A stretch of DNA of 64,000 bases from an uncultured Parabacteroides sp. (lineage in GTDB: Bacteria > Bacteroidota > Bacteroidia > Bacteroidales > Tannerellaceae). Within the stretch, counting starts at the first letter, position 1; every line of letters begins with the position of its first letter. Under the pieces are notes generated by a model. It ran no database searches, was not told the origin of the DNA, and saw nothing but the letters and a program-made list of their open reading frames with translations. Below, one piece after another: positions 26,989 to 35,661 of this stretch. The position numbers were made by a program, and so were the translations under genes. Location of the stretch: positions 186,001 through 250,000 of the forward strand of contig CASFNG010000009.1 of NCBI GenBank assembly GCA_949296075.1, read 5' to 3'.

Positions 26989-28587
26989 ATGAAGACTTTA
27001 AGAAATATATGCGCGGCTGCGTTGCTGCTGGGAGGGATAGCCACCCTTCCCTCTTGTACCGATCTGACGGAGGAGATACATAGCCAGGTGACGGCCGATA
27101 ATTATTATAATAACGGAAATGAGGTGATGGCGGCCATGATGCGTCCGTGGGGGCATTTTTGTGGAATCCTGACGGTCGGTAACGCACCGTGGCTGTGTAA
27201 TGAGCTTTCGGCTGACGCTGCCGCTTGGCCACAGAAGGGACGTCATGGGTATGATAATGGCGACTGGATCCGCTTGCATCGTCATCAATGGGTACCTACC
27301 GACGCTCAGGTGGTGGAAGCTTGGCGATTGTTGTTCATGGGTATTGGATTGGCTAATAACTTCTTGGCTGATATTGATAAACTGGACTTTGAGGCGCTTC
27401 AGGTTCCGATGAGCAAGGCACAGGCACAGGCAGAGATGCGTGTATATCGAGCTTATTGCTATTGGTATGTGATGGATATGTTCGGTACAGCTCCGGTGGT
27501 GGAGAAGGTGGGTGAGCCTAATCCTTCTTCCTGGAGTCGGGAGGAGATGTTCGCTTGGATCGAGAAGGAGTTGAAGGAGAGCATACCCGCTTTGTCCGAG
27601 AGTAAGACAGAGACATACGGACGTGTCTCGAAGTGGGGGGCGTACGCATTGCTGGCCCGGCTTTACCTGAATGCTGAGGTTTATACAGGGAAGGCTCGTT
27701 GGGATGATTGTATTGCTGCCTGTGATGAGTTGGAAAAGGGTGGATTTACGCTTGATAGCCATTGGAACGATCCGTTCCGTGCGGATAATGATAAACGCTC
27801 AGGGGAGATTATCTGGTCAATCGTGTTCGATCAGGTTTATGCGAAAGGTTTTGGCTGGAACTTGCGTTGGCTGCACTATGCGCATCAACGGGGCTGGGGA
27901 CTGGAATCGGGTCCGTGGAATGGGTTGGTGACCCAGCCTACTTTCTATGATTCGTTCACGGATAATGATTTGCGTAAGACGGAGGGCTTCTTGATCGGGA
28001 AGCAATATCCGCGCAAGGTAGACGAGAATGGTAACTACTATTTCGACACGACCGCTGAACCGCTGAAGGGTTCGGAAGAGTATAACGGAGAGGATTTGGT
28101 ATTGGTGAACTACATCAAGTCGATGACTGAAGGTGAGGAGAATAGCGGGGCACGTTCGATCAAGTATGAGATAGAGCAGGGGGCTTCGGGAGATATGAAC
28201 AACGACTGGGTCATGTTCCGCTATTCGGAGGTGCTTTTCAATAAGGCAGAAGCTTTGGTGCGTAAGAATGGAGGGCAGGCTACCCAGGAAGTCGTGGATT
28301 TGATTAACCGTGTCCGTCAACGTTCGTTCAAGGCTGAGGATTGGGATAAGATGAAATATACGGTTTCCTCCTTGACGATGGATGAGCTTCTCGCGGAGCG
28401 TGGCAGGGAATTCGCTTTCGAGGGATTCCGGCGTATGGATCTGGTTCGCTTTAATAAGTTCGTGACTACCTCTTGGTGGGACAAGGAGGCTTCGAATGAG
28501 CCGAGACGGAATATCTTCCCGATCCCGCAAAAGCAGTTGGATGCCAACGAGAATCTGGTTCCTAACGAGGCGAACTCGATGTTTTAA
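26989..28587 (+). CDS. SusD/RagB-type surface lipoprotein (pair 1)
   Basis: Substrate-binding lid for the adjacent SusC, 532 residues. The lipoprotein signal peptide ends LPSC with Cys23. The TPR-rich SusD fold is evident from AEMRVYRAYCYWYVMDMFGTAP, GAYALLARLYLNAEVY and the C-terminal RGREFAFEGFRRMDLVRF motif. It ends with the usual NENLVPNEAN-type tail. The gene follows SusC by 28 bp and is separated from the next SusC by 147 bp containing a hairpin. The glycan bound cannot be inferred. Confidence 0.95.
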   Translation: MKTLRNICAAALLLGGIATLPSCTDLTEEIHSQVTADNYYNNGNEVMAAMMRPWGHFCGILTVGNAPWLCNELSADAAAWPQKGRHGYDNGDWIRLHRHQWVPTDAQVVEAWRLLFMGIGLANNFLADIDKLDFEALQVPMSKAQAQAEMRVYRAYCYWYVMDMFGTAPVVEKVGEPNPSSWSREEMFAWIEKELKESIPALSESKTETYGRVSKWGAYALLARLYLNAEVYTGKARWDDCIAACDELEKGGFTLDSHWNDPFRADNDKRSGEIIWSIVFDQVYAKGFGWNLRWLHYAHQRGWGLESGPWNGLVTQPTFYDSFTDNDLRKTEGFLIGKQYPRKVDENGNYYFDTTAEPLKGSEEYNGEDLVLVNYIKSMTEGEENSGARSIKYEIEQGASGDMNNDWVMFRYSEVLFNKAEALVRKNGGQATQEVVDLINRVRQRSFKAEDWDKMKYTVSSLTMDELLAERGREFAFEGFRRMDLVRFNKFVTTSWWDKEASNEPRRNIFPIPQKQLDANENLVPNEANSMF

Positions 28588-28618
28588 GATGTAAGATAAG
28601 TTTAAATGGACGCTGGAA

Positions 28619-28653
28619 GCGGAGCCGGGCAAGTGTATTCTTCCCGGTTCCGC
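28619..28653 (+). other. GC-rich hairpin between the two SusC/SusD pairs
   Basis: Arms GCGGAGCCGGG and CCCGGTTCCGC pair over 11 bases with one G-U around a 13-nt loop. No T tract follows, so it is not a standard terminator. It may stabilise the upstream mRNA 3' end or set the relative expression of pair 1 and pair 2. I see no strong promoter in the rest of the 147-bp gap. Confidence 0.5.
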
Positions 28654-28734
28654 GGAAAGTGTTAGGCTGTCCCTCCGTAAGGGGTGTGGTCATACGTATG
28701 GCGTGTTATTTGTTAATCTATAAATGGCTAAATT

Positions 28735-31700
28735 ATGAAACGAAAGAAAATGAAGAATCTTTCATCCACTTGGGCAAGATTGATTATCTTGGTTCTCTCG
28801 ACCATGTGCGCGACGATGGCTTATGCGCAATCGGGCACGGTCAAGGGAACGATCTTAGATGAGTCGGATGAGCCGATTATCGGAGCTAACATCTTGGAGA
28901 AGGGTACGACGAACGGGACAATTACCGATATTGACGGTAATTTCCAGTTGAAAGTGGGCGACTTGCAAAAGGCGATCCTTCAAGTCTCTTACATTGGTTA
29001 TAACTCCATCGAGGAGGGAGTGAAAGGAAGAACGGAGGTGAAGGTGAAACTTTCCGCCTCGGTGGTGAACCTTGGTGAGGTCGTGGCGATCGGTTATGGA
29101 ACGCAGACCCGAAAGGAGATCACAGGATCCGTGGCGAATGTCTCTCAAGAGAACTTTAATAAGGGAGTGAATCGTGATGCCTCGGACTTATTGCAAGGAA
29201 AGGTAGCCGGACTGACGATCACTTCTGGGTCGGGCGATGTGACCCGTGGCTCGCAGATCCAGCTGCGCGGTACCTCTACGTTACAGAATGACCAAGGACC
29301 TATGATCGTGATTGATGGAGTTCCGGGCGGTGATATGTCAACCGTTTCTCCTTCTGATATAGAATCTATCTCGGTCTTGAAGGACGCTTCATCAGCGGCT
29401 ATTTATGGTTCCCGGGCAGCCGGTGGTGTGATCTTGATCACGACCAAGCGGGGATCGGGAAGCCAAATCACGGTTAATTACGATGGATACGTGTCGATGG
29501 ACAAGGTGGCGAACAAGCCTGATCTGTTGAATGCCGCCGAGTGGAGAGACATCAATAAGCAATTGGGTAACTCGATCTCTGAATATGATAAATATTCCGC
29601 GGATACCGATTGGTTTGGTGCGTTATTACGTACGGGAATTTCCCAGAACCATGCGATCTCTTTGTCTGGAGGGTCTTCCAAAAGTAATTATAGGGCCTCT
29701 TACACTTATCTGGATCGTAAGGGAATCGCCCGGGATAACTGGATGAAACGTCATAGTTTCCGCTTCCAGTTCCAGCAACGGGCGATCAATGATCGGTTGC
29801 GTATTGGCTTGACCGGCTCGGGGACGTTGACGGATAGCCAAGCTACCTTCGCTGATTATTTTATCGCCGCTTATAACAATCCTCCGGTAGTGCCTGTGTA
29901 TAACGAGGATGGCTCCTATTATACGGGTAATGACAACGCCTACAATCAGGGGAATATGGTGAAAGCACAGGATGAAAACTACAAGCTGAAGAAGGATAGC
30001 TATTTCTATGGTCAGGGAGATCTTCAGTTTGATATTATTGAAGGCCTGAGCATCAAGACAAATTTGTACAAGAGCCGTTTCACGAGTGACTTCAGTCAAT
30101 GGGAAAGTCCGGACAACGCTTTAGGTGGTGGCTCCGGAAACTCGTTGGGTGACAGTGGCAATGGTTATGCGATCCGCCGCAACTTTGTTTGGGATCGTGA
30201 GCTGATGGAGTGGACTTTGAACTACGATAAGGCTTTTGGCGCGGAAGAGAAACACCGGTTGAACGCCTTGTTAGGGTATTCTTGGGAGACGAACGGCTAT
30301 CAATCGCAGGAATCGAAGGTGACTAACTTCGCGGTCTCTTCGATGGGCGCCAACTCAATCCAGACAGGAAACGACCTGAAGATCGGGAATGTCATCTCAA
30401 GCAAGAATGAGTTTAAGCTCATCTCTTTCTTCGCTCGTGCGCATTATAGCTATGATGAGCGTTATATGATCACTGCGACCGTGCGTAGGGATGGTTCATC
30501 CAAGTTTGGCGCGAATCATAAATGGGGCTGGTTCCCCTCTGTTTCCGCCGCGTGGGGGCTCTCGCAAGAGGCATTTATGGAAGACGTGGATTGGCTGTCT
30601 GACTTGAAGTTGCGTGTCGGGTATGGCGTGACGGGTAATCAGGACGGCCTCAGACCTTATAAGAGCTTGGAACTTTACCAGGCGTATGGCACTTACTACG
30701 ATAACGGAGGTTCTTCCACCGCTTTCCGGGTATCCCAGAACGCGAATCCGGAGTTGAAGTGGGAGGAGACGGCGATGTTTAATGTCGGTGTGGACTTCCA
30801 GCTGTTTAACGGTCGCTTAGGTGGTACGATTGAGTACTATGACAAGAAGACTTCGGATATGTTGTATGATTATAGGGTGCCGACTCCGATATACGTGTAT
30901 GATAAGATCGCTGCGAATGTGGGAGATATGAGCAATAAGGGTATCGAGGTAATGTTGAACTTGGACGTGATCCGCAATAAGACGTTTAACTGGAACACAA
31001 GCGTTAACCTCGCTCACAACAAGAACAAGATCACGAAGCTGTCGAATGATCTCTACTCTACCAGCCGTGTTTATGTGGGTGATCCTTGGATTCGGGGCGC
31101 TTCGGGCGTTACTTCCCACATCGTGGAGGAAGGGCGGCCTGTCGGGCAGTTCTTTATGCTGAAATGTAACGGGATCGACGAGAACGGTAAGTTTATCATG
31201 GAGGACATTAATAAGGATGGACAGATCTCGGATGACGATCGTACCTATGTCGGCGACGCGCAGCCGGACTTGACTTTCGGATGGAATAACACTTTCTCTT
31301 GGAAAAATTGGGATGCCAGCTTCTTCTTCCGCGGATCTATCGGACAGAAGATCCTGAATAACCCTCGTGCCGCCTATGGAAATAACACGTACGTGGCAGG
31401 GTCTAACGCGATGAAAGGCGACGATTTGACGTTATTGAGGGAGAACTCTCGGGTATGCTCTTACTATTTGGAGAATGGCTCGTTCGCCCGCTTGGATAAT
31501 ATGTCGATCGGCTACACGTTTGATACGAAGAAAATCGACTGGTTGAGTAAGGCAAGGGTTTATGTGGCCGGACAGAACCTGTTCGTGATCACGGGCTATA
31601 AGGGCCTGGATCCGGAGGTAGAGAATTACCGGGGTAAACCGGATGATGAAAACGCGGGTTTGTCTCCGGGTATCGAGCCTCGTAACTATATGCCGAAGGC

Positions 31701-31737
31701 ACGCTCATTCACATTTGGTGTTAACTTAACATTCTAA
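28735..31737 (+). CDS. SusC/RagA-type TonB-dependent receptor (pair 2)
   Basis: Second outer-membrane importer of the locus, 1,000 residues. A signal peptide (ending TMCATMAYAQ) is followed by the regulatory-like domain (TILDESDEPIIGANILEKGT), the linker GEVVAIGYGTQTRKEITG, a plug with LKDASSAAIYGSRAAGG, and a barrel ending ARSFTFGVNLTF. It is clearly paralogous to the receptor of pair 1 but divergent along the barrel, so the two probably recognise different ligands or chain lengths. Its SusD partner begins 11 bp downstream. Confidence 0.95.
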   Translation: MKRKKMKNLSSTWARLIILVLSTMCATMAYAQSGTVKGTILDESDEPIIGANILEKGTTNGTITDIDGNFQLKVGDLQKAILQVSYIGYNSIEEGVKGRTEVKVKLSASVVNLGEVVAIGYGTQTRKEITGSVANVSQENFNKGVNRDASDLLQGKVAGLTITSGSGDVTRGSQIQLRGTSTLQNDQGPMIVIDGVPGGDMSTVSPSDIESISVLKDASSAAIYGSRAAGGVILITTKRGSGSQITVNYDGYVSMDKVANKPDLLNAAEWRDINKQLGNSISEYDKYSADTDWFGALLRTGISQNHAISLSGGSSKSNYRASYTYLDRKGIARDNWMKRHSFRFQFQQRAINDRLRIGLTGSGTLTDSQATFADYFIAAYNNPPVVPVYNEDGSYYTGNDNAYNQGNMVKAQDENYKLKKDSYFYGQGDLQFDIIEGLSIKTNLYKSRFTSDFSQWESPDNALGGGSGNSLGDSGNGYAIRRNFVWDRELMEWTLNYDKAFGAEEKHRLNALLGYSWETNGYQSQESKVTNFAVSSMGANSIQTGNDLKIGNVISSKNEFKLISFFARAHYSYDERYMITATVRRDGSSKFGANHKWGWFPSVSAAWGLSQEAFMEDVDWLSDLKLRVGYGVTGNQDGLRPYKSLELYQAYGTYYDNGGSSTAFRVSQNANPELKWEETAMFNVGVDFQLFNGRLGGTIEYYDKKTSDMLYDYRVPTPIYVYDKIAANVGDMSNKGIEVMLNLDVIRNKTFNWNTSVNLAHNKNKITKLSNDLYSTSRVYVGDPWIRGASGVTSHIVEEGRPVGQFFMLKCNGIDENGKFIMEDINKDGQISDDDRTYVGDAQPDLTFGWNNTFSWKNWDASFFFRGSIGQKILNNPRAAYGNNTYVAGSNAMKGDDLTLLRENSRVCSYYLENGSFARLDNMSIGYTFDTKKIDWLSKARVYVAGQNLFVITGYKGLDPEVENYRGKPDDENAGLSPGIEPRNYMPKARSFTFGVNLTF

Positions 31738-31748
31738 TCTTCTTGATC

Positions 31749-33326
31749 ATGAAAAAGAAATCTTTGATATATATGCTTGCGGGAGCGTCGTTGATTTGCG
31801 CTATGCCGGCTTGTACGAACTTGGACGAGACGGTGTATGACAATCTTCCCGCGAACACCTTCGGATCTTCCGAGAAGGAGGTGAAGGCTTTGGTTGGGAC
31901 TGTATATAAGACCTTGAAGAAGTTTCCGGCGGATGGCAACTTCTTTGCCTTGGATGTGATGTCGGGCTCTGACGCGGTCACGCCGACGCGTAAAGGTGGC
32001 GACTGGTATGATGGCGGACAGTATCGTGAGATCTATATGCATACTTGGACTGCCCAGACGTCCGTGATCAAGGGGGCGTGGAGCAGCGCTTCTGAAGCGA
32101 TCGGGACGTGTAACGCCGCATTGGATATGATTCAGACCTCACAGATCCTGTCTGATGCGCAGAAAACGCAATATGAGGCGGAGGTTCGCGGGGTTCGGGC
32201 CTTCTGGATTTACAAGATGATGGATGAATGGGGCAATGTCCCGTTGGTGCTGGATTATAAGGACAAGGAGTTGCCGGTTTGCGAGCCTCGCCAGAAAGTG
32301 TTCGATTGGCTGGTTACGGAGGTGAATGGCATCGTCGGGCAATGCCCGGGTCGTGAGGGGAATTATGGCAAGTTCACGAAAGGAGCCGCTTATGCCTTGC
32401 TGGCTAAGTTGTATCTGAACGCGGAAGCATGGGGCGTGACGACCTCGACTGACGCTTATAAGGAGGTGATCGCTTGCTGCGATAAGATCTCGGAGATGGG
32501 ATATGTGCTGGAGCCTGATTTTAAGTCGAACTTCTCCTTGACAAACGAGAGCTCGAAAGAGGCGATCTTAGCCGCTCCTTTCTCCGAAACGGACACGGAT
32601 AAGGATAACCGTTGGCAGCTGATGAACCGTACGCTGCATTATAAGGATCAGAAAGCCTTGAGCAGTGGCTTCTCCGCTTGGAATGGCGTTTGCGCGCAAC
32701 CGGACTACGTGAAGCAGTTCGCCGACGATGACCCTCGTAAAGAGGCGACCTATCTGACCGGGCAGATGTACGACGCTACCACGGGTGAGCCGATCAAGAC
32801 GGATCATGGCTTCTTGCTGAATCATACGGTCGATGTGTCTATGCTGGAAGGTACCGAGTACGATGGAACGACTTGGGGCGCCGTGAACCAGCACGATGGG
32901 GCACGTTGCCATAAATGGCCCTATTCGACGACCTTGACCGATGCGATGGGAAATGATTTCCACATCTTCCGATATGCGGACATCTTGTTGATGAAGGCGG
33001 AAGCCTTGCTGCGTAGCGGTGGAAGCGTGGCGGAGGCTACGGCACTGGTGAACCGGGTTCGTGAGCGCGCTTTTGGTGACTCGGCCCATAACAAGACGAC
33101 TGTCTCGTTGAATGACATCTTGTTGGAGCGTCGTTTCGAGTTGGCTTGGGAACTTCATAACCGTCAGGATGATATTCGTTTTGGCGTTTACGAGCAGGGG
33201 ATGTGGTCGTCCTCTCATTGTGAGCGAAAGGCTGACGCCTACTTGCGCCTGTTCCCTGTCTCTCAAGACGCTTTTCAATCAAACGACCGGTTGACGCAGA
33301 ACCCGGGCTATCCGGCTTTTCAATAA
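31749..33326 (+). CDS. SusD/RagB-type surface lipoprotein (pair 2)
   Basis: Lipoprotein of 525 residues from the ATG at 31749 (a TTG six bases earlier is in frame). The signal peptide ends MPAC with Cys22. SusD features include AEVRGVRAFWIYKMMDEWGNVP, GAAYALLAKLYLNAEAW, ILLMKAEALLRSG and LLERRFELAWELHNRQDDIRFG. It closes the regulator-SusCD-SusCD locus; a strong terminator follows at 33375-33420. No SusE-like protein, glycoside hydrolase or peptidase lies between the pairs. Confidence 0.95.
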   Translation: MKKKSLIYMLAGASLICAMPACTNLDETVYDNLPANTFGSSEKEVKALVGTVYKTLKKFPADGNFFALDVMSGSDAVTPTRKGGDWYDGGQYREIYMHTWTAQTSVIKGAWSSASEAIGTCNAALDMIQTSQILSDAQKTQYEAEVRGVRAFWIYKMMDEWGNVPLVLDYKDKELPVCEPRQKVFDWLVTEVNGIVGQCPGREGNYGKFTKGAAYALLAKLYLNAEAWGVTTSTDAYKEVIACCDKISEMGYVLEPDFKSNFSLTNESSKEAILAAPFSETDTDKDNRWQLMNRTLHYKDQKALSSGFSAWNGVCAQPDYVKQFADDDPRKEATYLTGQMYDATTGEPIKTDHGFLLNHTVDVSMLEGTEYDGTTWGAVNQHDGARCHKWPYSTTLTDAMGNDFHIFRYADILLMKAEALLRSGGSVAEATALVNRVRERAFGDSAHNKTTVSLNDILLERRFELAWELHNRQDDIRFGVYEQGMWSSSHCERKADAYLRLFPVSQDAFQSNDRLTQNPGYPAFQ

Positions 33327-33374
33327 TGTAGCCGATAAGCGGCGCGACGGAAGCGTGTCGTGATTAGAATCAGG

Positions 33375-33420
33375 AAGAGCGGTTCCCCTTTCCTTTGGAT
33401 CGGGAGCCGCTCTTTTTTTT
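33375..33420 (+). terminator. strong rho-independent terminator after the SusCD locus
   Basis: Thirteen-base stem AAGAGCGGTTCCC / GGGAGCCGCTCTT with one G-U, followed by a run of T, 49 bases after the SusD stop. Confidence 0.88.
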
Positions 33421-33490
33421 GTGTCTTTTTTATGAGGAAAGAGGGAATAGAGGTCGCTTATGGCTGTTTTTCTCCTATCTTCCTTTCTAT

Positions 33491-33523
33491 TTTGCCGTAA
33501 TACGGATAGAATCCCTATCTTTG
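33491..33523 (+). promoter_or_regulatory. consensus Bacteroidetes promoter of the epimerase gene
   Basis: TTTG at 33491-33494, a 21-base spacer, and TATCTTTG at 33516-33523: both elements match the Bacteroides consensus. The start codon is 32 bases downstream, so the epimerase is transcribed separately from the SusCD locus. Confidence 0.75.
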
Positions 33524-33555
33524 CTTCACTGATTATTAAATAAATGGATTAAGAA

Positions 33556-34704
33556 ATGAAAAAACTTTGTTGTGCTGTCATGGCCATGTGCGTGTTGTTA
33601 GCGTGTGGCGGGAAGAAAGAACAGAGCGGGACGACGGAAGAGGTGACCCTCTCCGGCCTGAAAAAAGCGGATTTCGTCTCGGAGGTGGATGGCAAACCGA
33701 CTGCCTTGTATGTGCTGAAGAACAAGAAGGGTACGGAGGCTTGCGTGACGAATTGGGGCGGACGCTTGGTATCTGTCATGGTGCCCGACCGGAATGGCAA
33801 ACTGACGGATGTCGTATTGGGATACGATAATATCGCGCAATATGTCGCTTTCCCCGACAATAATTATGGCGGTTTGATCGGTCGTTACGGAAACCGGATC
33901 GCGAACGCTAAGTTCACGTTGGACGGCACCGAGTATCAGTTGCCGGTGAATAACAACGGGCATTGCCTGCATGGGGGGCCGAAGGGCTATCATACCGTGG
34001 TTTGGGACGCGAACCAGGTCGATGACCAGACGCTTGAGCTGACCTATCTCTCGAAGGATGGGGAGGCGGGTTTCCCCGGCAACCTGAACGTGAAGGTGAC
34101 CTATCGCCTGACCGACGACAATGCCGTGGATATTCGTTATGAGGCGACTACCGATAAACCGACCGTGGTGAACCTGACGAACCACAGCTATTTCAACCTC
34201 TCCGGCGTGCCCGGGTCGCAGATCATGGACCATCAGATCATGATCGACGCGGATTCGTACAATCCGGTGGACTCTACCTTGATCCCGACCGGTATCGAGC
34301 CGGTGGAAGGAACCCCGATGGATCTGCGTGAGCCGATCACGATCAGCGATCATATCGACGATGATTTCACGCAACTCGCCTATGGTGGCGGATACGATCA
34401 TAACTGGATCTTGAATGCCAAGGGAGATATTAATAAGGTGGCTGCCCGTGTGGTTTCTCCCACGAGCGGGATCGTGATGGAGGTCTATACCAACGAGCCG
34501 GGCGTACAGTTCTATGCGGGTAACGCCATGAACAAGGCGGGCGACAAAGGCAAGCTGGGTGTTGTCTATCCGTGGCGCGGCGCTTTGTGCCTAGAGACGC
34601 AACATTATCCCGACAGCCCGAACCAATCCGCTTTCCCGAGCGTGGTATTGCGTCCGGGAGAGACGTACACCAGCGAGTGTATCTATAAGTTCTCCGTGGA
34701 ATAA
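33556..34704 (+). CDS. lipoprotein aldose 1-epimerase (galactose mutarotase)
   Basis: Mutarotase of 382 residues interconverting alpha and beta anomers of aldoses. The N-terminus is a lipoprotein signal (MKKLCCAVMAMCVLLAC, Cys17), so it works in the periplasm or on the cell surface rather than in the cytoplasm. Family motifs include NWGGRLVSVMVPDRNG, GRYGNRIANAKF, HGGPKGY, the catalytic His in NLTNHSYFNLSG and the catalytic Glu in LETQHYPDSPNQ. It is flanked by its own promoter and terminator. Anomerisation of sugars released outside the cell before uptake would fit the adjacent SusCD locus. Confidence 0.94.
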   Translation: MKKLCCAVMAMCVLLACGGKKEQSGTTEEVTLSGLKKADFVSEVDGKPTALYVLKNKKGTEACVTNWGGRLVSVMVPDRNGKLTDVVLGYDNIAQYVAFPDNNYGGLIGRYGNRIANAKFTLDGTEYQLPVNNNGHCLHGGPKGYHTVVWDANQVDDQTLELTYLSKDGEAGFPGNLNVKVTYRLTDDNAVDIRYEATTDKPTVVNLTNHSYFNLSGVPGSQIMDHQIMIDADSYNPVDSTLIPTGIEPVEGTPMDLREPITISDHIDDDFTQLAYGGGYDHNWILNAKGDINKVAARVVSPTSGIVMEVYTNEPGVQFYAGNAMNKAGDKGKLGVVYPWRGALCLETQHYPDSPNQSAFPSVVLRPGETYTSECIYKFSVE

Positions 34705-34717
34705 TCGGATCTGATAC

Positions 34718-34765
34718 AACGCCTTCTCTTGGTATCTCTATTCCAAAAGAAGGCGTTCTTTTTTT
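34718..34765 (+). terminator. terminator after the epimerase gene
   Basis: Ten-base perfect stem AACGCCTTCT / AGAAGGCGTT followed by C and seven T. Confidence 0.85.
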
Positions 34766-34790
34766 AAAAACAACGAACAACTATTTTCAA

Positions 34791-35597
34791 ATGAACGTCA
34801 ATAATTTAGGGAAGATCGTCTTGTTGGCCCTGTTCCTGCTCGGCTGGACCGGTTGCCAGAAGGAGGAGTGGGATATTCTTGAGGAAGAGACTCCGGAGAG
34901 TACGGTTTTTCAAGGAAAGGTCACGACCGTGGATGGGCGGCCGCTGGCAGGTGTCGTCGTGCGGATGGATTACCAAGAATCGGCTTGGCTGAGCTATTCC
35001 AAGACACGGCATAAGGCGGAAGCGACGACCGCCCGGGATGGATCCTACCGGCTGCGCTTCCAGGTGAAGGAGGATGAGCGGAAGGATACGGCGAATGTGG
35101 AGATCTCGAAGCTCTATTCGCTCTCTTTTGACTTGGGTGCATTGAGCCCGGAGACCTATATCCGGCCGGCTGACTTGAGAGACGCGGCCTCCTCTTCCGT
35201 TGTCTATACCCTGTCAACGCCGGAATCCGCCTCAGTCCATACGCATGATATGTATATTCCCCGTAAACGCGTCTTGCGGGTTAGATTGAAGGATTTCGCC
35301 CCACAGCGAGAGGATGATTATATCCGGTTCGCGAATAGCTTTCCTTATGGGATGGAGGACTGGGGACCGGATAATCTTAGCCATGTGCATGGCCGTGCGC
35401 TGACCAACAAGCTCGATGAGCCGTATGAGTTGCGAGGATTGAGCGCGGAGCGGGAGCGTGTATTTGAGGTGCCTTTTTCTTGGAATGATACGAATGTCTT
35501 TTGGATAGAGCGTATGAAAGATGGCGTATATACCGTCACGGAAGATTCTCTTTTCGTGACCGATGATGCCCCCGAGGAGCTGACTTTCGATTATTGA
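34791..35597 (+). CDS. lipoprotein with carboxypeptidase-regulatory-like domain
   Basis: Unrecognised lipoprotein of 268 residues. The signal peptide ends GWTGC (Cys22). Residues about 38-95 resemble a carboxypeptidase-regulatory-like beta-sandwich (VTTVDGRPLAGVVVRMDY, then ARDGSYRLRFQV). The rest is beta-rich with no motif I can place. It lies 25 bp after the epimerase terminator and ends in a shared bidirectional terminator with porE. Such lipoproteins are common and poorly characterised in Bacteroidales; no function can be assigned. Confidence 0.8.
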   Translation: MNVNNLGKIVLLALFLLGWTGCQKEEWDILEEETPESTVFQGKVTTVDGRPLAGVVVRMDYQESAWLSYSKTRHKAEATTARDGSYRLRFQVKEDERKDTANVEISKLYSLSFDLGALSPETYIRPADLRDAASSSVVYTLSTPESASVHTHDMYIPRKRVLRVRLKDFAPQREDDYIRFANSFPYGMEDWGPDNLSHVHGRALTNKLDEPYELRGLSAERERVFEVPFSWNDTNVFWIERMKDGVYTVTEDSLFVTDDAPEELTFDY

Positions 35598-35617
35598 TGT
35601 ATTCAGGAATAGTAGAG

Positions 35618-35661
35618 ATGGCACAGCCGTACCCTAATCCGGTGCGGCTGTGCCATTTTTT
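35618..35661. terminator. bidirectional terminator between convergent genes
   Basis: Twelve-base perfect stem ATGGCACAGCCG / CGGCTGTGCCAT followed by T6 on the plus strand. It separates the plus-strand lipoprotein from the minus-strand PorE gene, whose stop codon overlaps its edge. Confidence 0.85.
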
